Source: Sulfitobacter sp. OXR-159 (GTDB lineage: Bacteria > Pseudomonadota > Alphaproteobacteria > Rhodobacterales > Rhodobacteraceae). Taken from it: a stretch of DNA of 64,000 bases. Location of the stretch: NCBI RefSeq assembly GCF_034377145.1, contig NZ_CP139707.1:1745001-1809000 (forward strand), read 5' to 3'. Position 1 is the first letter of the stretch. Every line of letters begins with the position of its first letter. Of the stretch, positions 51,945 to 60,872 are shown in pieces. The translations under genes and the position numbers were made by a program. The notes below the pieces were generated by a model that worked only from the letters and a program-made list of their open reading frames with translations, did no database searches and was not told the origin of the DNA.

Positions 51945-53705
51945 TCACTCCGCCGCTTCAATCTTCGTTTCATCTGCCAATATAGGCAGTTGCATCTCAA
52001 ATACAGCGCCACCGTTTTGTCCGTTGCGCGCCATAAGCCGTCCCCCAAGGTCGTTGACGATCCCCGATGAAATGGCAAGACCCAGCCCAACGCCGTCGCC
52101 GGGCTGCTTGGTCGTGTAGAAAGGTTCGAACAGCGCGTCCAAGTCCTCAATCCCCGGGCCATTGTCGCGCACGGTTAATGTCGCCGTCTCCCCCGCTGAT
52201 AGTATAATGTCCACCTGAGGGTTTCGTTCCGATTTTGTTGCGTCCAATGCGTTTCTTAACAGGTTTACCATAACTTGTTCGATCCGCATACGGTCTCCCA
52301 TTACCATGACGGGATTATCGGGCAGGATGCGGCTGATCTGGACCTGTCGCTGGCGCAACTGTGGCTCCATCATCGACAGGGAAGACGCCAGCGCCGCGCC
52401 CATATCAACCGGAGAGAAAGCCTCCTGCCCCTTGCGGGCATAGGATTTAAGCTGCCGGGTGATTGCGCCCATCCGTTCAATCAGATCGTCAATGCGCCCG
52501 AAGGAGGACAGCGCCTCATCCTGCCGGTTTCGTTTCAAAAGCAGCCGCGCGCCTGCCAGATAGGTCTTCATAGCGGCAAGCGGTTGGTTCAACTCATGGC
52601 TGACGGCGGCGGACATTTCACCCAAAGCCGCCAGTTTCGATGACTGTTCAAGGGTTTGCTCGGCCACGGCAAGGGTCTGTTGCACCCGCTTACGCTCAGC
52701 AATCTCACGTTGGAGGGCAAGGTTCAGGGCCCTGAGTTTCGCCGATTCCCGTTGAAAGATCGCCAGCCGCCCCGCCGTGCGGCGGCTCAGGAAATAGAAC
52801 GCCAGCGCCAGCAGGATCGCAAAGCCCATGACCTCCAACGCTAGCACGCCGTTCACCTTTTCGCGGACCGAGGCATAGGTCGTGTAGCTGCTCATCCGCC
52901 AGCCGCGGAACGGTATCCGGTTTTCCAGCCGCATCACCGCCTCGCCCTGCAAATAGGCATCGGGCGGCAGCGCGGTCCAATCGGTGGTGGCCTGAATGGC
53001 GCGTTCAATCGCGCTTTGGGGCGTGTGGTTGGCCAGCGCTTCGGGCTCTGTCAGCCCGCGCCAACGCGACTCGGTGGCGAGGATAATCTCGCCCGTGCTG
53101 TCCATCACGATGACCGCGTCCGAGATCCCGGCCCAGGCCCGTTCAAACTTTTGCAGATCAACCTCAACGGCGATCACCCCAAGTGTGGTCCCTCCAGACT
53201 GCATGCGCCGCGAATAGAGGAAGCGATAGCCGCCCTGCTCACGCTCAATGGTCGAAAAGATCGTCGCATTAGAGCGGATGGCATCGACGAAATAGGGCTC
53301 GGATTTATGGGCGGAGCTGAGGCGGTTACGGTCTGTCGCCGCCACGGTACGCCCGTCGATGTCATATAGCATCAAGGATGCCGCGCCGATTTCCTCAACG
53401 AAAGAGATAAGCCGCTGTGTCGACAGCGAATAATCCGCCGATTGCAGCGCGCCGATCAACGTGGGGTCGCGCGCCAAAAGTTGTGGTACAATGGCGTTTT
53501 GCCGCAACTCAGCCAGTAGGTTGCCGCTGTAAAGTGCGATGCGCAGTTCCGCGCGGTTGCGGGTGCTTTCGGTAAAACGGTCAGTCAGCAGCTTGTTGGT
53601 GATTGAGATCGTCACCACGGCGAGGATCATCAGCGACGCAATCGCGAACCGCACCCGCCAGGATACGGCCATGCTATTGCCTTCGGAACCGGATGTATCA
53701 CTCAT
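51945..53705 (-). CDS. DctB-like sensor histidine kinase
   Basis: 586 residues. Two membrane segments (about 16-40 and 288-308) flank a periplasmic double-PDC sensor. The HisKA box is AAVSHELNQPLAAMK; the ATP-binding region has MVNLLRNALDA, DNGPGIED and GVGLGLAISSGIV. This is the DctB architecture, sensing C4-dicarboxylates or related acids. It is followed 4 bp later by its partner regulator gene and preceded by purQ. Confidence 0.92.
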   Translation of the reverse strand: MSDTSGSEGNSMAVSWRVRFAIASLMILAVVTISITNKLLTDRFTESTRNRAELRIALYSGNLLAELRQNAIVPQLLARDPTLIGALQSADYSLSTQRLISFVEEIGAASLMLYDIDGRTVAATDRNRLSSAHKSEPYFVDAIRSNATIFSTIEREQGGYRFLYSRRMQSGGTTLGVIAVEVDLQKFERAWAGISDAVIVMDSTGEIILATESRWRGLTEPEALANHTPQSAIERAIQATTDWTALPPDAYLQGEAVMRLENRIPFRGWRMSSYTTYASVREKVNGVLALEVMGFAILLALAFYFLSRRTAGRLAIFQRESAKLRALNLALQREIAERKRVQQTLAVAEQTLEQSSKLAALGEMSAAVSHELNQPLAAMKTYLAGARLLLKRNRQDEALSSFGRIDDLIERMGAITRQLKSYARKGQEAFSPVDMGAALASSLSMMEPQLRQRQVQISRILPDNPVMVMGDRMRIEQVMVNLLRNALDATKSERNPQVDIILSAGETATLTVRDNGPGIEDLDALFEPFYTTKQPGDGVGLGLAISSGIVNDLGGRLMARNGQNGGAVFEMQLPILADETKIEAAE

Positions 53706-53741
53706 CGCGGCAACTTACGCGCTCCGCGCAACGCACTCAAG

Positions 53742-54410
53742 TCAGGCGGTTTGCAAAGCACCGGTCAATGCGCGGAAGAGCGCCGCCCCGTCGGTGTTGC
53801 CATGCGCCGCTTCCGCCGCCCGCTCGGGGTGCGGCATCATGCCCAACACGCGGCGGTTTTCCGAAAGGATGCCCGCGATATCATCACGCGCACCATTCGG
53901 GTTCTCGGCATAGCTGAACGCCACACGATCTTCGCCGCGCAGTTTCGCAATCGTCTCATCATCGGCAAAATAGTTGCCGTCATGGTGCGCGATTGGAATG
54001 TTGACAACCTGACCGGCGTCGTAGCCAGAGGTATAATCGCTCGCCGTGGTCTCAACCTTGAGGCCGACAGTCTTGCAGATGTACTTCAGCCCCGCATTGC
54101 GCAGCAGCGCGCCGGGCAGCAGGCCGGTTTCGGTCAGCACCTGAAATCCGTTGCAAATGCCCAGCACATAGCCGCCGCGCTGCGCATGAGCCGCCACAGA
54201 GCGGCAGATCGGCGAATTCGCGGCAATGGCCCCGCAACGCAGGTAATCCCCATAGGAGAACCCGCCGGGAATGCCTACCATATCAACGCCTTGCGGCAGT
54301 TCGCTGTCCTTGTGCCAGACCATGGAAACCTTGGCGCCCGCGGCTTTGAAAGCCACGGCAAGGTCGCGGTCGCAATTGGACCCGGGAAAGACAACTACCG
54401 CTGCGTGCAT
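53742..54410 (-). CDS. purQ: Phosphoribosylformylglycinamidine synthase subunit PurQ
   Basis: 222 residues. The glutaminase subunit that feeds ammonia to PurL in step 4 of purine synthesis. The catalytic Cys is in [11 protein letters not shown] and the His/Glu pair in [10 protein letters not shown]. Start ATG 54410 overlaps the purS stop (TGATG). purL is not in the window. Confidence 0.95.
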   Translation of the reverse strand: MHAAVVVFPGSNCDRDLAVAFKAAGAKVSMVWHKDSELPQGVDMVGIPGGFSYGDYLRCGAIAANSPICRSVAAHAQRGGYVLGICNGFQVLTETGLLPGALLRNAGLKYICKTVGLKVETTASDYTSGYDAGQVVNIPIAHHDGNYFADDETIAKLRGEDRVAFSYAENPNGARDDIAGILSENRRVLGMMPHPERAAEAAHGNTDGAALFRALTGALQTA

Positions 54411-54640
54411 CAGGCCAGCTCCACCGAATAGGATTCGATCACCGTATTGGCCAAGAGCTTTTCGCACATGGCGGTCACATCGGCCTCGGTCGTGCCCTCG
54501 GCGAGGTCAAGCTCGATCACCTTGCCCTGACGCACACCGTTCACCCCGTCAAAGCCCAAGGCTCCGAGCGCGTGGCGGACAGCTTCGCCCTGAGGGTCGA
54601 GCACCCCGTTCTTCAGCATCACATGCACCCGTGCTTTCAT
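54410..54640 (-). CDS. purS: Phosphoribosylformylglycinamidine synthase subunit PurS
   Basis: 76 residues. Small bridging subunit of the PurLQS complex. Begins [20 protein letters not shown] and has [13 protein letters not shown], both typical. Between purC and purQ. Confidence 0.95.
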   Translation of the reverse strand: MKARVHVMLKNGVLDPQGEAVRHALGALGFDGVNGVRQGKVIELDLAEGTTEADVTAMCEKLLANTVIESYSVELA

Positions 54641-54688
54641 GGCGCGACACCCCTTTGTAACATCTGCAAATTAAACGGCGAAGCCGCG

Positions 54689-55450
54689 TTAGTTGATCAA
54701 CGTCGGCTTGGACACCGGCGCATTGTTCTTGGGCATGACGCCGAGACGTTTGGCCACTTCGGTATAGGCATCGGTGAGCGAACCCAGATCGCGGCGGAAC
54801 ACATCTTTGTCGAGTTTCTGGCCTGTCTCGATGTCCCACAGACGGCAGCTGTCGGGGCTGATCTCATCCGCGACGATCAGACGCTGGAAGTCACCATCGT
54901 AAACGCGGCCAATCTCGATCTTGAAGTCCACCAGCTTGATGCCAACGGCCATCATCACGCCCGACATGAAGTCATTGACCCGCAGCGCGAGGCTTAGGAT
55001 ATCGTCCATGTCTTGCTGGGTTGCCCAGCCAAAGGCGGCGATATGCTCTTCGGTGACCAGCGGATCACCAAGCGCGTCGTCTTTGTAGCAATACTCGACA
55101 ATCGGGCGCGGCAGTTGCGTGCCCTCTTCGATGCCAAGACGCTTGGACATGGAGCCCGCCGCATAGTTGCGCACGATCACTTCCAGCGGAATGATCTCAA
55201 CCTGCCGCACGAGTTGCTCGCGCATGTTCAGGCGTTTGATGAAATGCGTCGGCACGCCGATGTTGTTCAGCCCGGTCATAAAGAACTCGGACAGGCGGTT
55301 GTTCAACACGCCCTTGCCCTCGATCGTGGCTTTCTTCTCGGCGTTAAAGGCGGTGGCATCGTCTTTGAAATATTGCACGATGGTGCCGGGCTCAGGACCT
55401 TCATAGAGGATCTTTGCCTTGCCTTCGTAGATCTTGTTGCGCCGGGCCAT
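54689..55450 (-). CDS. purC: SAICAR synthetase PurC
   Basis: 253 residues, the standard bacterial length, from ATG 55450 with GGAAAGG 6 nt upstream. Joins aspartate to CAIR in purine synthesis. Motifs are [42 protein letters not shown] and VDFKIEIGR. First gene of purC-purS-purQ. Confidence 0.96.
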   Translation of the reverse strand: MARRNKIYEGKAKILYEGPEPGTIVQYFKDDATAFNAEKKATIEGKGVLNNRLSEFFMTGLNNIGVPTHFIKRLNMREQLVRQVEIIPLEVIVRNYAAGSMSKRLGIEEGTQLPRPIVEYCYKDDALGDPLVTEEHIAAFGWATQQDMDDILSLALRVNDFMSGVMMAVGIKLVDFKIEIGRVYDGDFQRLIVADEISPDSCRLWDIETGQKLDKDVFRRDLGSLTDAYTEVAKRLGVMPKNNAPVSKPTLIN

Positions 55451-55617
55451 GGGCATCCTTTCCAACAGGGGGCCGGGAACATCCCCGCCGCTTGCGCTTC
55501 TCTTAGTGCAACCACCCCGCTGCTGCAAGCATGGCCCGTCACCTTTGACGCGCCACTTGTGGGAAGGCGGGGGCAACCGCATATGAATAGGGTAACACCA
55601 GCAATCGGAGACCCGCT

Positions 55618-55935
55618 ATGAGCAAGTTTGACGACCGTGCAAATGCCTTTGAAAGCAAGTTCGCCCATGATGCAGAGATGCAATTCCGCGCCGAGGCGCG
55701 CCGAAACAAACTGTTGGGCCTCTGGGCTGCTGAACTTTTAGGCAAATCGGGCAGCGACGCCGACGACTATGCCAAAGAGGTGGTGAAATCCGACTTTGAA
55801 GAGGCGGGCGACGAGGATGTCTACCGCAAAGTCTCGGGCGATCTGGGCGACCGCGCCGATGAGGCGACGATCCGCGCCAAGATGCAGGCGCTGATGGCCG
55901 AAGCCAAAGCGCAACTGCTGAGCGAGACCAGCTAA
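55618..55935 (+). CDS. F1Fo ATPase inhibitor zeta subunit (DUF1476)
   Basis: 105 residues, all helical. The N-terminal FDDRANAFESKFAHDAEM is the inhibitory segment that in Paracoccus blocks ATP hydrolysis by F1. This family is found only in alphaproteobacteria. Divergent from purC. A GC-rich hairpin follows. Confidence 0.92.
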   Translation: MSKFDDRANAFESKFAHDAEMQFRAEARRNKLLGLWAAELLGKSGSDADDYAKEVVKSDFEEAGDEDVYRKVSGDLGDRADEATIRAKMQALMAEAKAQLLSETS

Positions 55936-55942
55936 CCCATTC

Positions 55943-55965
55943 CACCCCGGCCACGCGCCGGGGTG
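55943..55965 (+). terminator. GC-rich hairpin after the zeta subunit gene
   Basis: CACCCCGGC / GCCGGGGTG, a perfect 9-bp stem with loop CACGC and no U tract. Confidence 0.4.
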
Positions 55966-55981
55966 ACCCGCCCTGCCTGTC

Positions 55982-56007
55982 CTCATAATGAAGATGAATA
56001 TTATGAG
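55982..56007. promoter_or_regulatory. Inverted repeat upstream of the homocysteine methyltransferase gene
   Basis: CTCATAAT, 10 bp, ATTATGAG: a perfect 8-bp inverted repeat, AT-rich in a GC-rich region. A TATTAT hexamer that could be a -10 box overlaps its right arm. Looks like a dimeric repressor site. The regulator is unknown. Confidence 0.45.
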
Positions 56008-56067
56008 ATTGCCCCCATGAACCCATCGTGACATCAGGCGAAATTCCCAGACCCTACAGGAGCCCCC

Positions 56068-57081
56068 ATGAGCAACGCATTCACCGATCTTTTGGCTGAA
56101 AAGGGCACATTGCTCGCGGATGGGGCTACGGGCACCAATCTGTTCAACATGGGGCTGATGTCAGGCGACGCGCCCGAGATGTGGAACACTGACGAGCCTA
56201 AGAAGATCATCAAGCTTTACCGGTTTGCAGTGGATTCGGGCAGCGATCTGTTCCTGACCAACTCTTTTGGGGCCAATGCTTCGCGGCTGAAGCTGCACGG
56301 TGCCGAAAAGCGGGTGCATGAGTTGAGCCGCGTCTCTGCCGAACTGGCACGCGAGGTGGCTGATACCGCCGAGCGCAAAGTGATCGTCGCAGGCTCTGTC
56401 GGCCCCACGGGTGAGATTATGGAGCCAGTCGGCACGCTGACCCACTCCCTCGCCGTTGAAATGTTCCACGAGACGGCTGACGGCCTCAAAGCTGGTGGTG
56501 CCGATATTGGTTGGCTGGAAACGATCAGCGCCCCCGAAGAATACCGCGCCGCTGCCGAAGGCTTTGCGCTGGCGGGGCTGCCATGGTGCGGCACGATGAG
56601 CTTTGACACCGCGGGCCGTACGATGATGGGCCTGACCTCCGAAGGGATGGTCGATATGGTGCACGGGCTGGACAACACACCGCTGGCATATGGTGCCAAC
56701 TGCGGCACGGGCGCGTCTGACCTGCTGCGCACGGTACTCGGTTTCGCCGCCAAGAATGGCACGCTGCCGATCATCTCCAAGGGCAACGCGGGCATCCCGA
56801 AATACGTCGAAGGCCACATCCATTACGACGGCACGCCCGAGTTGATGGCGCGCTATGCGACCATGGCGCGTGACGCGGGGGCCAGCGTCATCGGCGGTTG
56901 CTGCGGCACCCTGCCCGAGCATCTGGTCGCGATGCGCGAAGCGCTCGACAGCACGGAAAAAGGCCCGGCCCCGACGCTGGAGCAAATCCGCGAAGAGATC
57001 GGTGATTTCTCGTCCGAAAGCGACGGCACCGACGGGCAAGGCCCGGTGCGCGCACCGCGCCGCGGCCGCCGCCGGGGCTGA
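56068..57081 (+). CDS. Homocysteine/betaine S-methyltransferase domain protein
   Basis: 337 residues. The homocysteine methyltransferase fold is complete: LADGATGTNLFNMGL, TNSFGANASRLKLHG, and zinc Cys in YGANCGTG and GGCCGTLPEHL. It lacks the folate, cobalamin and activation domains of MetH, so it is one module. With the corrinoid protein 1.3 kb downstream it is likely the homocysteine-binding part of a split methionine synthase, as reported in Phaeobacter. The C-terminal RAPRRGRRRG tail is basic. AGGAG precedes the ATG. Confidence 0.88.
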   Translation: MSNAFTDLLAEKGTLLADGATGTNLFNMGLMSGDAPEMWNTDEPKKIIKLYRFAVDSGSDLFLTNSFGANASRLKLHGAEKRVHELSRVSAELAREVADTAERKVIVAGSVGPTGEIMEPVGTLTHSLAVEMFHETADGLKAGGADIGWLETISAPEEYRAAAEGFALAGLPWCGTMSFDTAGRTMMGLTSEGMVDMVHGLDNTPLAYGANCGTGASDLLRTVLGFAAKNGTLPIISKGNAGIPKYVEGHIHYDGTPELMARYATMARDAGASVIGGCCGTLPEHLVAMREALDSTEKGPAPTLEQIREEIGDFSSESDGTDGQGPVRAPRRGRRRG

Positions 57082-57084
57082 GCC

Positions 57085-58161
57085 TCAGAACAAGCTCAAT
57101 TGATCGCCCCTTTCGGGGGGCGGTCGAAACAGATCGCAGCGCAGTGGCACGCCCGCGCGGGTCAGCCCCAGACGTTTGACTGCCAGATTAAAGCGCTGCG
57201 CCACCATCTGCGCATAGGGCCCCTCGCCCCGCATCCTCTTGTGCCAGCCCGCATCGTATTCCTTTCCACCATGCATATCGCGCAGCCGCGCCATGATCCG
57301 CTCGGCCCGGTCGGGGTAATGGGTGGCGAGCCATTCTTGCACCAGCGGCGATACCTCACGCGGCAGGCGCAGCATGATCCAACTGGCATGTCGCGCGCCT
57401 GCGTCGCGCCCGGCGGCAAGGATCGCCTCCAACTCCGGATCGGTCAGCGCCGGAACCATTGGGGACGCCATGATCCGCACCGGGATCCCCGCCTCCGACA
57501 GCTTCCGGATCACCTGCAACCGCCGCTGCGGCGCTGGCGCGCGCGGCTCCATCAAACGGCTGAGCTTTGCGTCCAGCGTGGTCACCGAAATGCCAACCGC
57601 CGCCAATCCACGCCCGGCCATATCGCCCAGAATGTCGATGTCGCGTTCGATCAGGCTGCCCTTAGTGACAATCGCCACCGGGTGATTGAACTCGGACAAT
57701 ACCTCAAGACACTCCCGCATGATGCCATGGGTCTTTTCGATGGGCTGGTACGGATCGGTGTTGGTTCCGATGGCGATGGGGGCGACCTCATAGCGTTTCG
57801 CGCGCAGTTCTCGCGCCAGCACTTGAGGCGCTTCGGGGCGGGCGATCAACTGCGTTTCAAAATCCAACCCCGGCGACAGTCCAAGATAGGCGTGGCTGGG
57901 CCGTGCGAAACAGTAAACACAGCCATGTTCGCAGCCGCGGTACGGGTTGATCGACCGGTCAAAGGGCAAATCCGGCGAGCGGTTGTAGGTAATCACCCGG
58001 CGCGGCACTTCGATGCTTGTGCTGGTTCGCAGCACCGGAAGCACCTCTTCCCGGGCCCAGCCATCGTCCTCCGCCACGCGAGTATGGGCCTCAAACCGGC
58101 CCGCATCGTTGCTGCCTGCCGCGCGGCCAAGCACGCGGAATCGCTGGTCTTCCCTATCCAT
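57085..58161 (-). CDS. PA0069-family radical SAM protein
   Basis: 358 residues. The [4Fe-4S] motif is RGCEHGCVYCFARP (CxxxCxxC), with INPYRG before it and VTKGSLIERDIDIL after. The family resembles spore photoproduct lyase (SplB) in part, but the reaction is unknown. Only 3 bp separate its end from the convergent methyltransferase gene, and it divides that gene from the corrinoid protein gene. Confidence 0.88.
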   Translation of the reverse strand: MDREDQRFRVLGRAAGSNDAGRFEAHTRVAEDDGWAREEVLPVLRTSTSIEVPRRVITYNRSPDLPFDRSINPYRGCEHGCVYCFARPSHAYLGLSPGLDFETQLIARPEAPQVLARELRAKRYEVAPIAIGTNTDPYQPIEKTHGIMRECLEVLSEFNHPVAIVTKGSLIERDIDILGDMAGRGLAAVGISVTTLDAKLSRLMEPRAPAPQRRLQVIRKLSEAGIPVRIMASPMVPALTDPELEAILAAGRDAGARHASWIMLRLPREVSPLVQEWLATHYPDRAERIMARLRDMHGGKEYDAGWHKRMRGEGPYAQMVAQRFNLAVKRLGLTRAGVPLRCDLFRPPPERGDQLSLF

Positions 58162-58362
58162 GAAAGAAGGTTAGAACATTGTGCGAACACCAGCAAGTAA
58201 ACTTGTCCAAACCCTTGTCCTTACACCGCAAAAAGCAGTAGTTTGCCCCCAAGGCGTCGCGCATGGCGCGGCCGATGTCGCAAACCGCGACCCCGGCGCT
58301 AACATTCCGTGAGACAAGGGCCCAAGTGTCATGCACCTGCACGCCCAGCAGAAGGAAACACC

Positions 58363-59061
58363 ATGTCAGAAGAAGACGATATCATCCTGGCCGAGTTGGA
58401 CGACGAAGAACTGGTCCAGCAGATGTTCGATGACCTCTATGACGGTCTCAAGGAAGAGATCGAAGAAGGGGTGCAAATCCTGCTCGACCGCGGTTGGGAA
58501 CCCTATGAGGTGCTTACCAAAGCGCTGGTCGGCGGCATGACCATCGTGGGCGCGGATTTCCGCGACGGTATCCTCTTTGTGCCCGAAGTGCTGCTGGCCG
58601 CCAATGCGATGAAGGGCGGCATGGCGATCCTCAAGCCGCTGCTCGCTGAAACCGGCGCGCCGCGTGTGGGCAAGATGGTGATCGGCACCGTCAAAGGCGA
58701 CATTCACGACATTGGCAAAAACCTCGTCGGCATGATGATGGAAGGCGCGGGTTTCGAAGTCGTAGACCTTGGGATCAACAACGCGGTCGAAGCCTATCTC
58801 GAAGCATTGGAAGCGGAAAAAGCCGACATCTTGGGCATGTCCGCTCTGCTGACCACGACCATGCCCTATATGAAGGTCGTGATCGACACATTGATCGAAC
58901 AGGGCAAGCGCGATGACTATATCGTTCTGGTCGGTGGCGCGCCGCTGAACGAAGAGTTCGGCAAGGCCATCGGGGCTGACGCCTATTGCCGCGATGCTGC
59001 CGTGGCGGTGGAGACGGCCAAAGACTGGATGGGCCGGAAACACAACTCCGCCAACGCCTGA
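58363..59061 (+). CDS. Corrinoid (B12-binding) methyl carrier protein
   Basis: 232 residues from ATG 58363 with AAGGAA upstream. The helical N-terminal cap is followed by a Rossmann B12 domain with GTVKGDIHDIGKNLV, whose His is the cobalt ligand, then LGMSALLTTTM and VGGAPLN. Like MtbC/MttC carriers and the cobalamin domain of MetH. It probably shuttles the methyl group to the homocysteine methyltransferase encoded nearby. Followed by DUF1638. Confidence 0.92.
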   Translation: MSEEDDIILAELDDEELVQQMFDDLYDGLKEEIEEGVQILLDRGWEPYEVLTKALVGGMTIVGADFRDGILFVPEVLLAANAMKGGMAILKPLLAETGAPRVGKMVIGTVKGDIHDIGKNLVGMMMEGAGFEVVDLGINNAVEAYLEALEAEKADILGMSALLTTTMPYMKVVIDTLIEQGKRDDYIVLVGGAPLNEEFGKAIGADAYCRDAAVAVETAKDWMGRKHNSANA

Positions 59062-59111
59062 GCTGCCGTCCCCGCTTTGCGTTGGCGTCGATGACATGCG
59101 ATGGTGACGTC

Positions 59112-59756
59112 ATGAGCTACAGCAATCTGCCAGATGATCGGACCCTCACCCAAGAGGGGCTCGCGCCCACCCGCGCGGGCCGTATCTTGCTGATCGCCTG
59201 TGGTGCGCTGGCCCGTGAGATTTTGGATCTGAAGGCCGCGAACGGCTGGAGCCATCTGGATCTCACCTGCCTGCCCGCGAAATATCACCTCTACCCGGAA
59301 AAGATCACCCAAGCGGTGCGCGACACGGTCGCCAAACACCGCGCGGACTATGACGATTTCTTTGTCGTCTACGCCGATTGCGGGACGGGCGGCGGGCTGG
59401 AGCGGGCCTGCGAAGAGATGGGCGTGCAGATGGTCGCAGGGCCACATTGCTACAGCTTTTTTCAGGGCAACGAGAGTTTCGCCAAAACCTCGGAAGATGA
59501 GATCACCACCTTCTACCTCACCGATTTTCTGGTGCGGCAGTTTGAGGCTTTCATCATCAAGCCAATGGGACTCGACCGGCACCCAGAGCTGCGCGACATG
59601 TATTTCGGCAATTACGAGAAACTGGTCTATCAGGCGCAGACGGACGACCCGACGCTGACCGAAAAGGCGCAGGACTGCGCCGCGCGGCTCGGCCTTGCGT
59701 TCGAGCGGCGCTTCACGGGCTATGGGGATTTGCAGACCGCTTTACGCGATCTTTAA
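59112..59756 (+). CDS. DUF1638 protein
   Basis: 214 residues if started at ATG 59112 (MSYSNLPDD); an ATG at 59091 is also in frame. ILLIACGALAREIL, YADCGTGGGLE and GPHCYSFFQG are the family's conserved blocks, with three Cys that could bind metal. DUF1638 is often encoded beside corrinoid proteins and methyltransferases, as here, 50 bp downstream. Role unknown; a step in corrinoid methylation or reactivation is possible. Confidence 0.85.
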   Translation: MSYSNLPDDRTLTQEGLAPTRAGRILLIACGALAREILDLKAANGWSHLDLTCLPAKYHLYPEKITQAVRDTVAKHRADYDDFFVVYADCGTGGGLERACEEMGVQMVAGPHCYSFFQGNESFAKTSEDEITTFYLTDFLVRQFEAFIIKPMGLDRHPELRDMYFGNYEKLVYQAQTDDPTLTEKAQDCAARLGLAFERRFTGYGDLQTALRDL

Positions 59757-59759
59757 CCG

Positions 59760-60170
59760 TCAGGCTTCCTGAGCGGCCGTCTCGCGCACGCGCTCGATCA
59801 TCGCGCGCAACCCGTTGGAGCGTTGCGCCGAGAGGTGGTCATTCAATCCCAGCCGCGCAAGTTCCGCCTTGGCATCGACAGCGCCCACTTCGACTGGCGT
59901 CAAACCGTTGTAAAGCTTGCGCAATACCGCGATCAGCCCAGACACGATCATCGCATCGCTTGCGCCGTCAAAATGCAGCTTGCCGCCGTCAAACTGTGCA
60001 TGGAGCCAGACCTGAGAGGCGCAGCCGTCGACCTTGGTCGCCGGCACGCGCAGCGGCTCGGGCAGCGGGTCCATCGCTTTACCAAGGTCGATCACATGGC
60101 GGTAGCGGTCTTCCCAATCGTCCAGAAACTCGAAATCCTCGACCAGTTCTTCAAAGGCAGGCGTGGCCAT
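59760..60170 (-). CDS. sufE: SufE-family sulfur acceptor
   Basis: 136 residues from ATG 60170. Accepts sulfur from a cysteine desulfurase for Fe-S assembly. The acceptor Cys is in KVDGCASQVWL, and the fold motif LPEPLRVP is present. Not near suf genes. Convergent with the DUF1638 gene, 3 bp apart. Confidence 0.9.
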   Translation of the reverse strand: MATPAFEELVEDFEFLDDWEDRYRHVIDLGKAMDPLPEPLRVPATKVDGCASQVWLHAQFDGGKLHFDGASDAMIVSGLIAVLRKLYNGLTPVEVGAVDAKAELARLGLNDHLSAQRSNGLRAMIERVRETAAQEA

Positions 60171-60296
60171 CTGTGCACTCTCTTTGGGTGAATTCCATTG
60201 CCTGACAGGTAGGATGCCGATGCGCAAAGGTCCACCCCCTTCCCATGGCTGGCGTGATGGGGTAGCACAAGACAAGTTAACTTAACGGCGGAACCC

Positions 60297-60815
60297 ATGC
60301 GCAAGACACTCCTCGCTCTTTTGGCCTCGACCCTTTTGGTATCCGCCTGTGGCACGGTCCGTGACAGCCGCATCAACCCGCTGAATTGGTTCGGCCCCGC
60401 GCGTTCGGCCCCGTCCGCGCCGGAAGAGAGCAACAACCCGTTGATTCCACAGCGCAGCGGGCTGTTCGCCCGGCGCGCGGTTGAGGTCGACACTTATGAG
60501 GGGCGCCCTTTCGAGCAGATCACCGACCTGACGATTGAGCCTGTGCCGGGTGGTGCGATTCTGCGCGCCACGGGCCTTGCCGCGCGGCAGGGTATCTATG
60601 CAGTGCAGTTAACCCCAGCGACGATTGATGAGACGCCTGTCGACGGTGTTCTGACTTACCGTTTGGAAGGGGTACGCCCTGACAAGCCGACCCCGCAGGG
60701 CAGCCGCCCCACCCGTGAGGTGATCGCGGGCCGTCGTCTGACAGATCAAATGCTGGCCGGGGTGCGCGAAATTCGCGTCGAAGGGCAGATGAATGCGCTG
60801 GTCTCTCGCCGCTAA
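60297..60815 (+). CDS. Putative lipoprotein
   Basis: 172 residues. The signal peptide ends in LLVSACG, so the Cys at 18 would be lipidated. The rest has a mixed strand pattern, with VEVDTYEGRPFEQITDLTIEP, quoted for position only, and TREVIAGRRLT. I recognise no named domain. A periplasmic, membrane-tethered protein of unknown role. Confidence 0.72.
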   Translation: MRKTLLALLASTLLVSACGTVRDSRINPLNWFGPARSAPSAPEESNNPLIPQRSGLFARRAVEVDTYEGRPFEQITDLTIEPVPGGAILRATGLAARQGIYAVQLTPATIDETPVDGVLTYRLEGVRPDKPTPQGSRPTREVIAGRRLTDQMLAGVREIRVEGQMNALVSRR

Positions 60816-60838
60816 GCGGCCAAGCCACGCACCATAAG

Positions 60839-60867
60839 AAAGAGCCGCCCCAATCGGGCGGCTCTTT
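60839..60867. terminator. Bidirectional terminator between lipoprotein gene and rnd
   Basis: AAAGAGCCGCCC / GGGCGGCTCTTT, a perfect 12-bp stem around CAATC, with TTTT on the plus strand and a matching A/T run on the other. Confidence 0.9.
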
Positions 60868-60872
60868 TCGTT

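Noticed and set aside
55936..56067. SAM or SAH riboswitch before the homocysteine methyltransferase gene
   Set aside because: Checked for SAM-II and SAM/SAH-type conserved sequences and saw none; the inverted repeat looks like a protein site.
58162..58362. Possible cobalamin riboswitch before the corrinoid protein gene
   Set aside because: I find no B12-box-like sequence or multi-stem fold in the 200 nt; a simple leader fits better.
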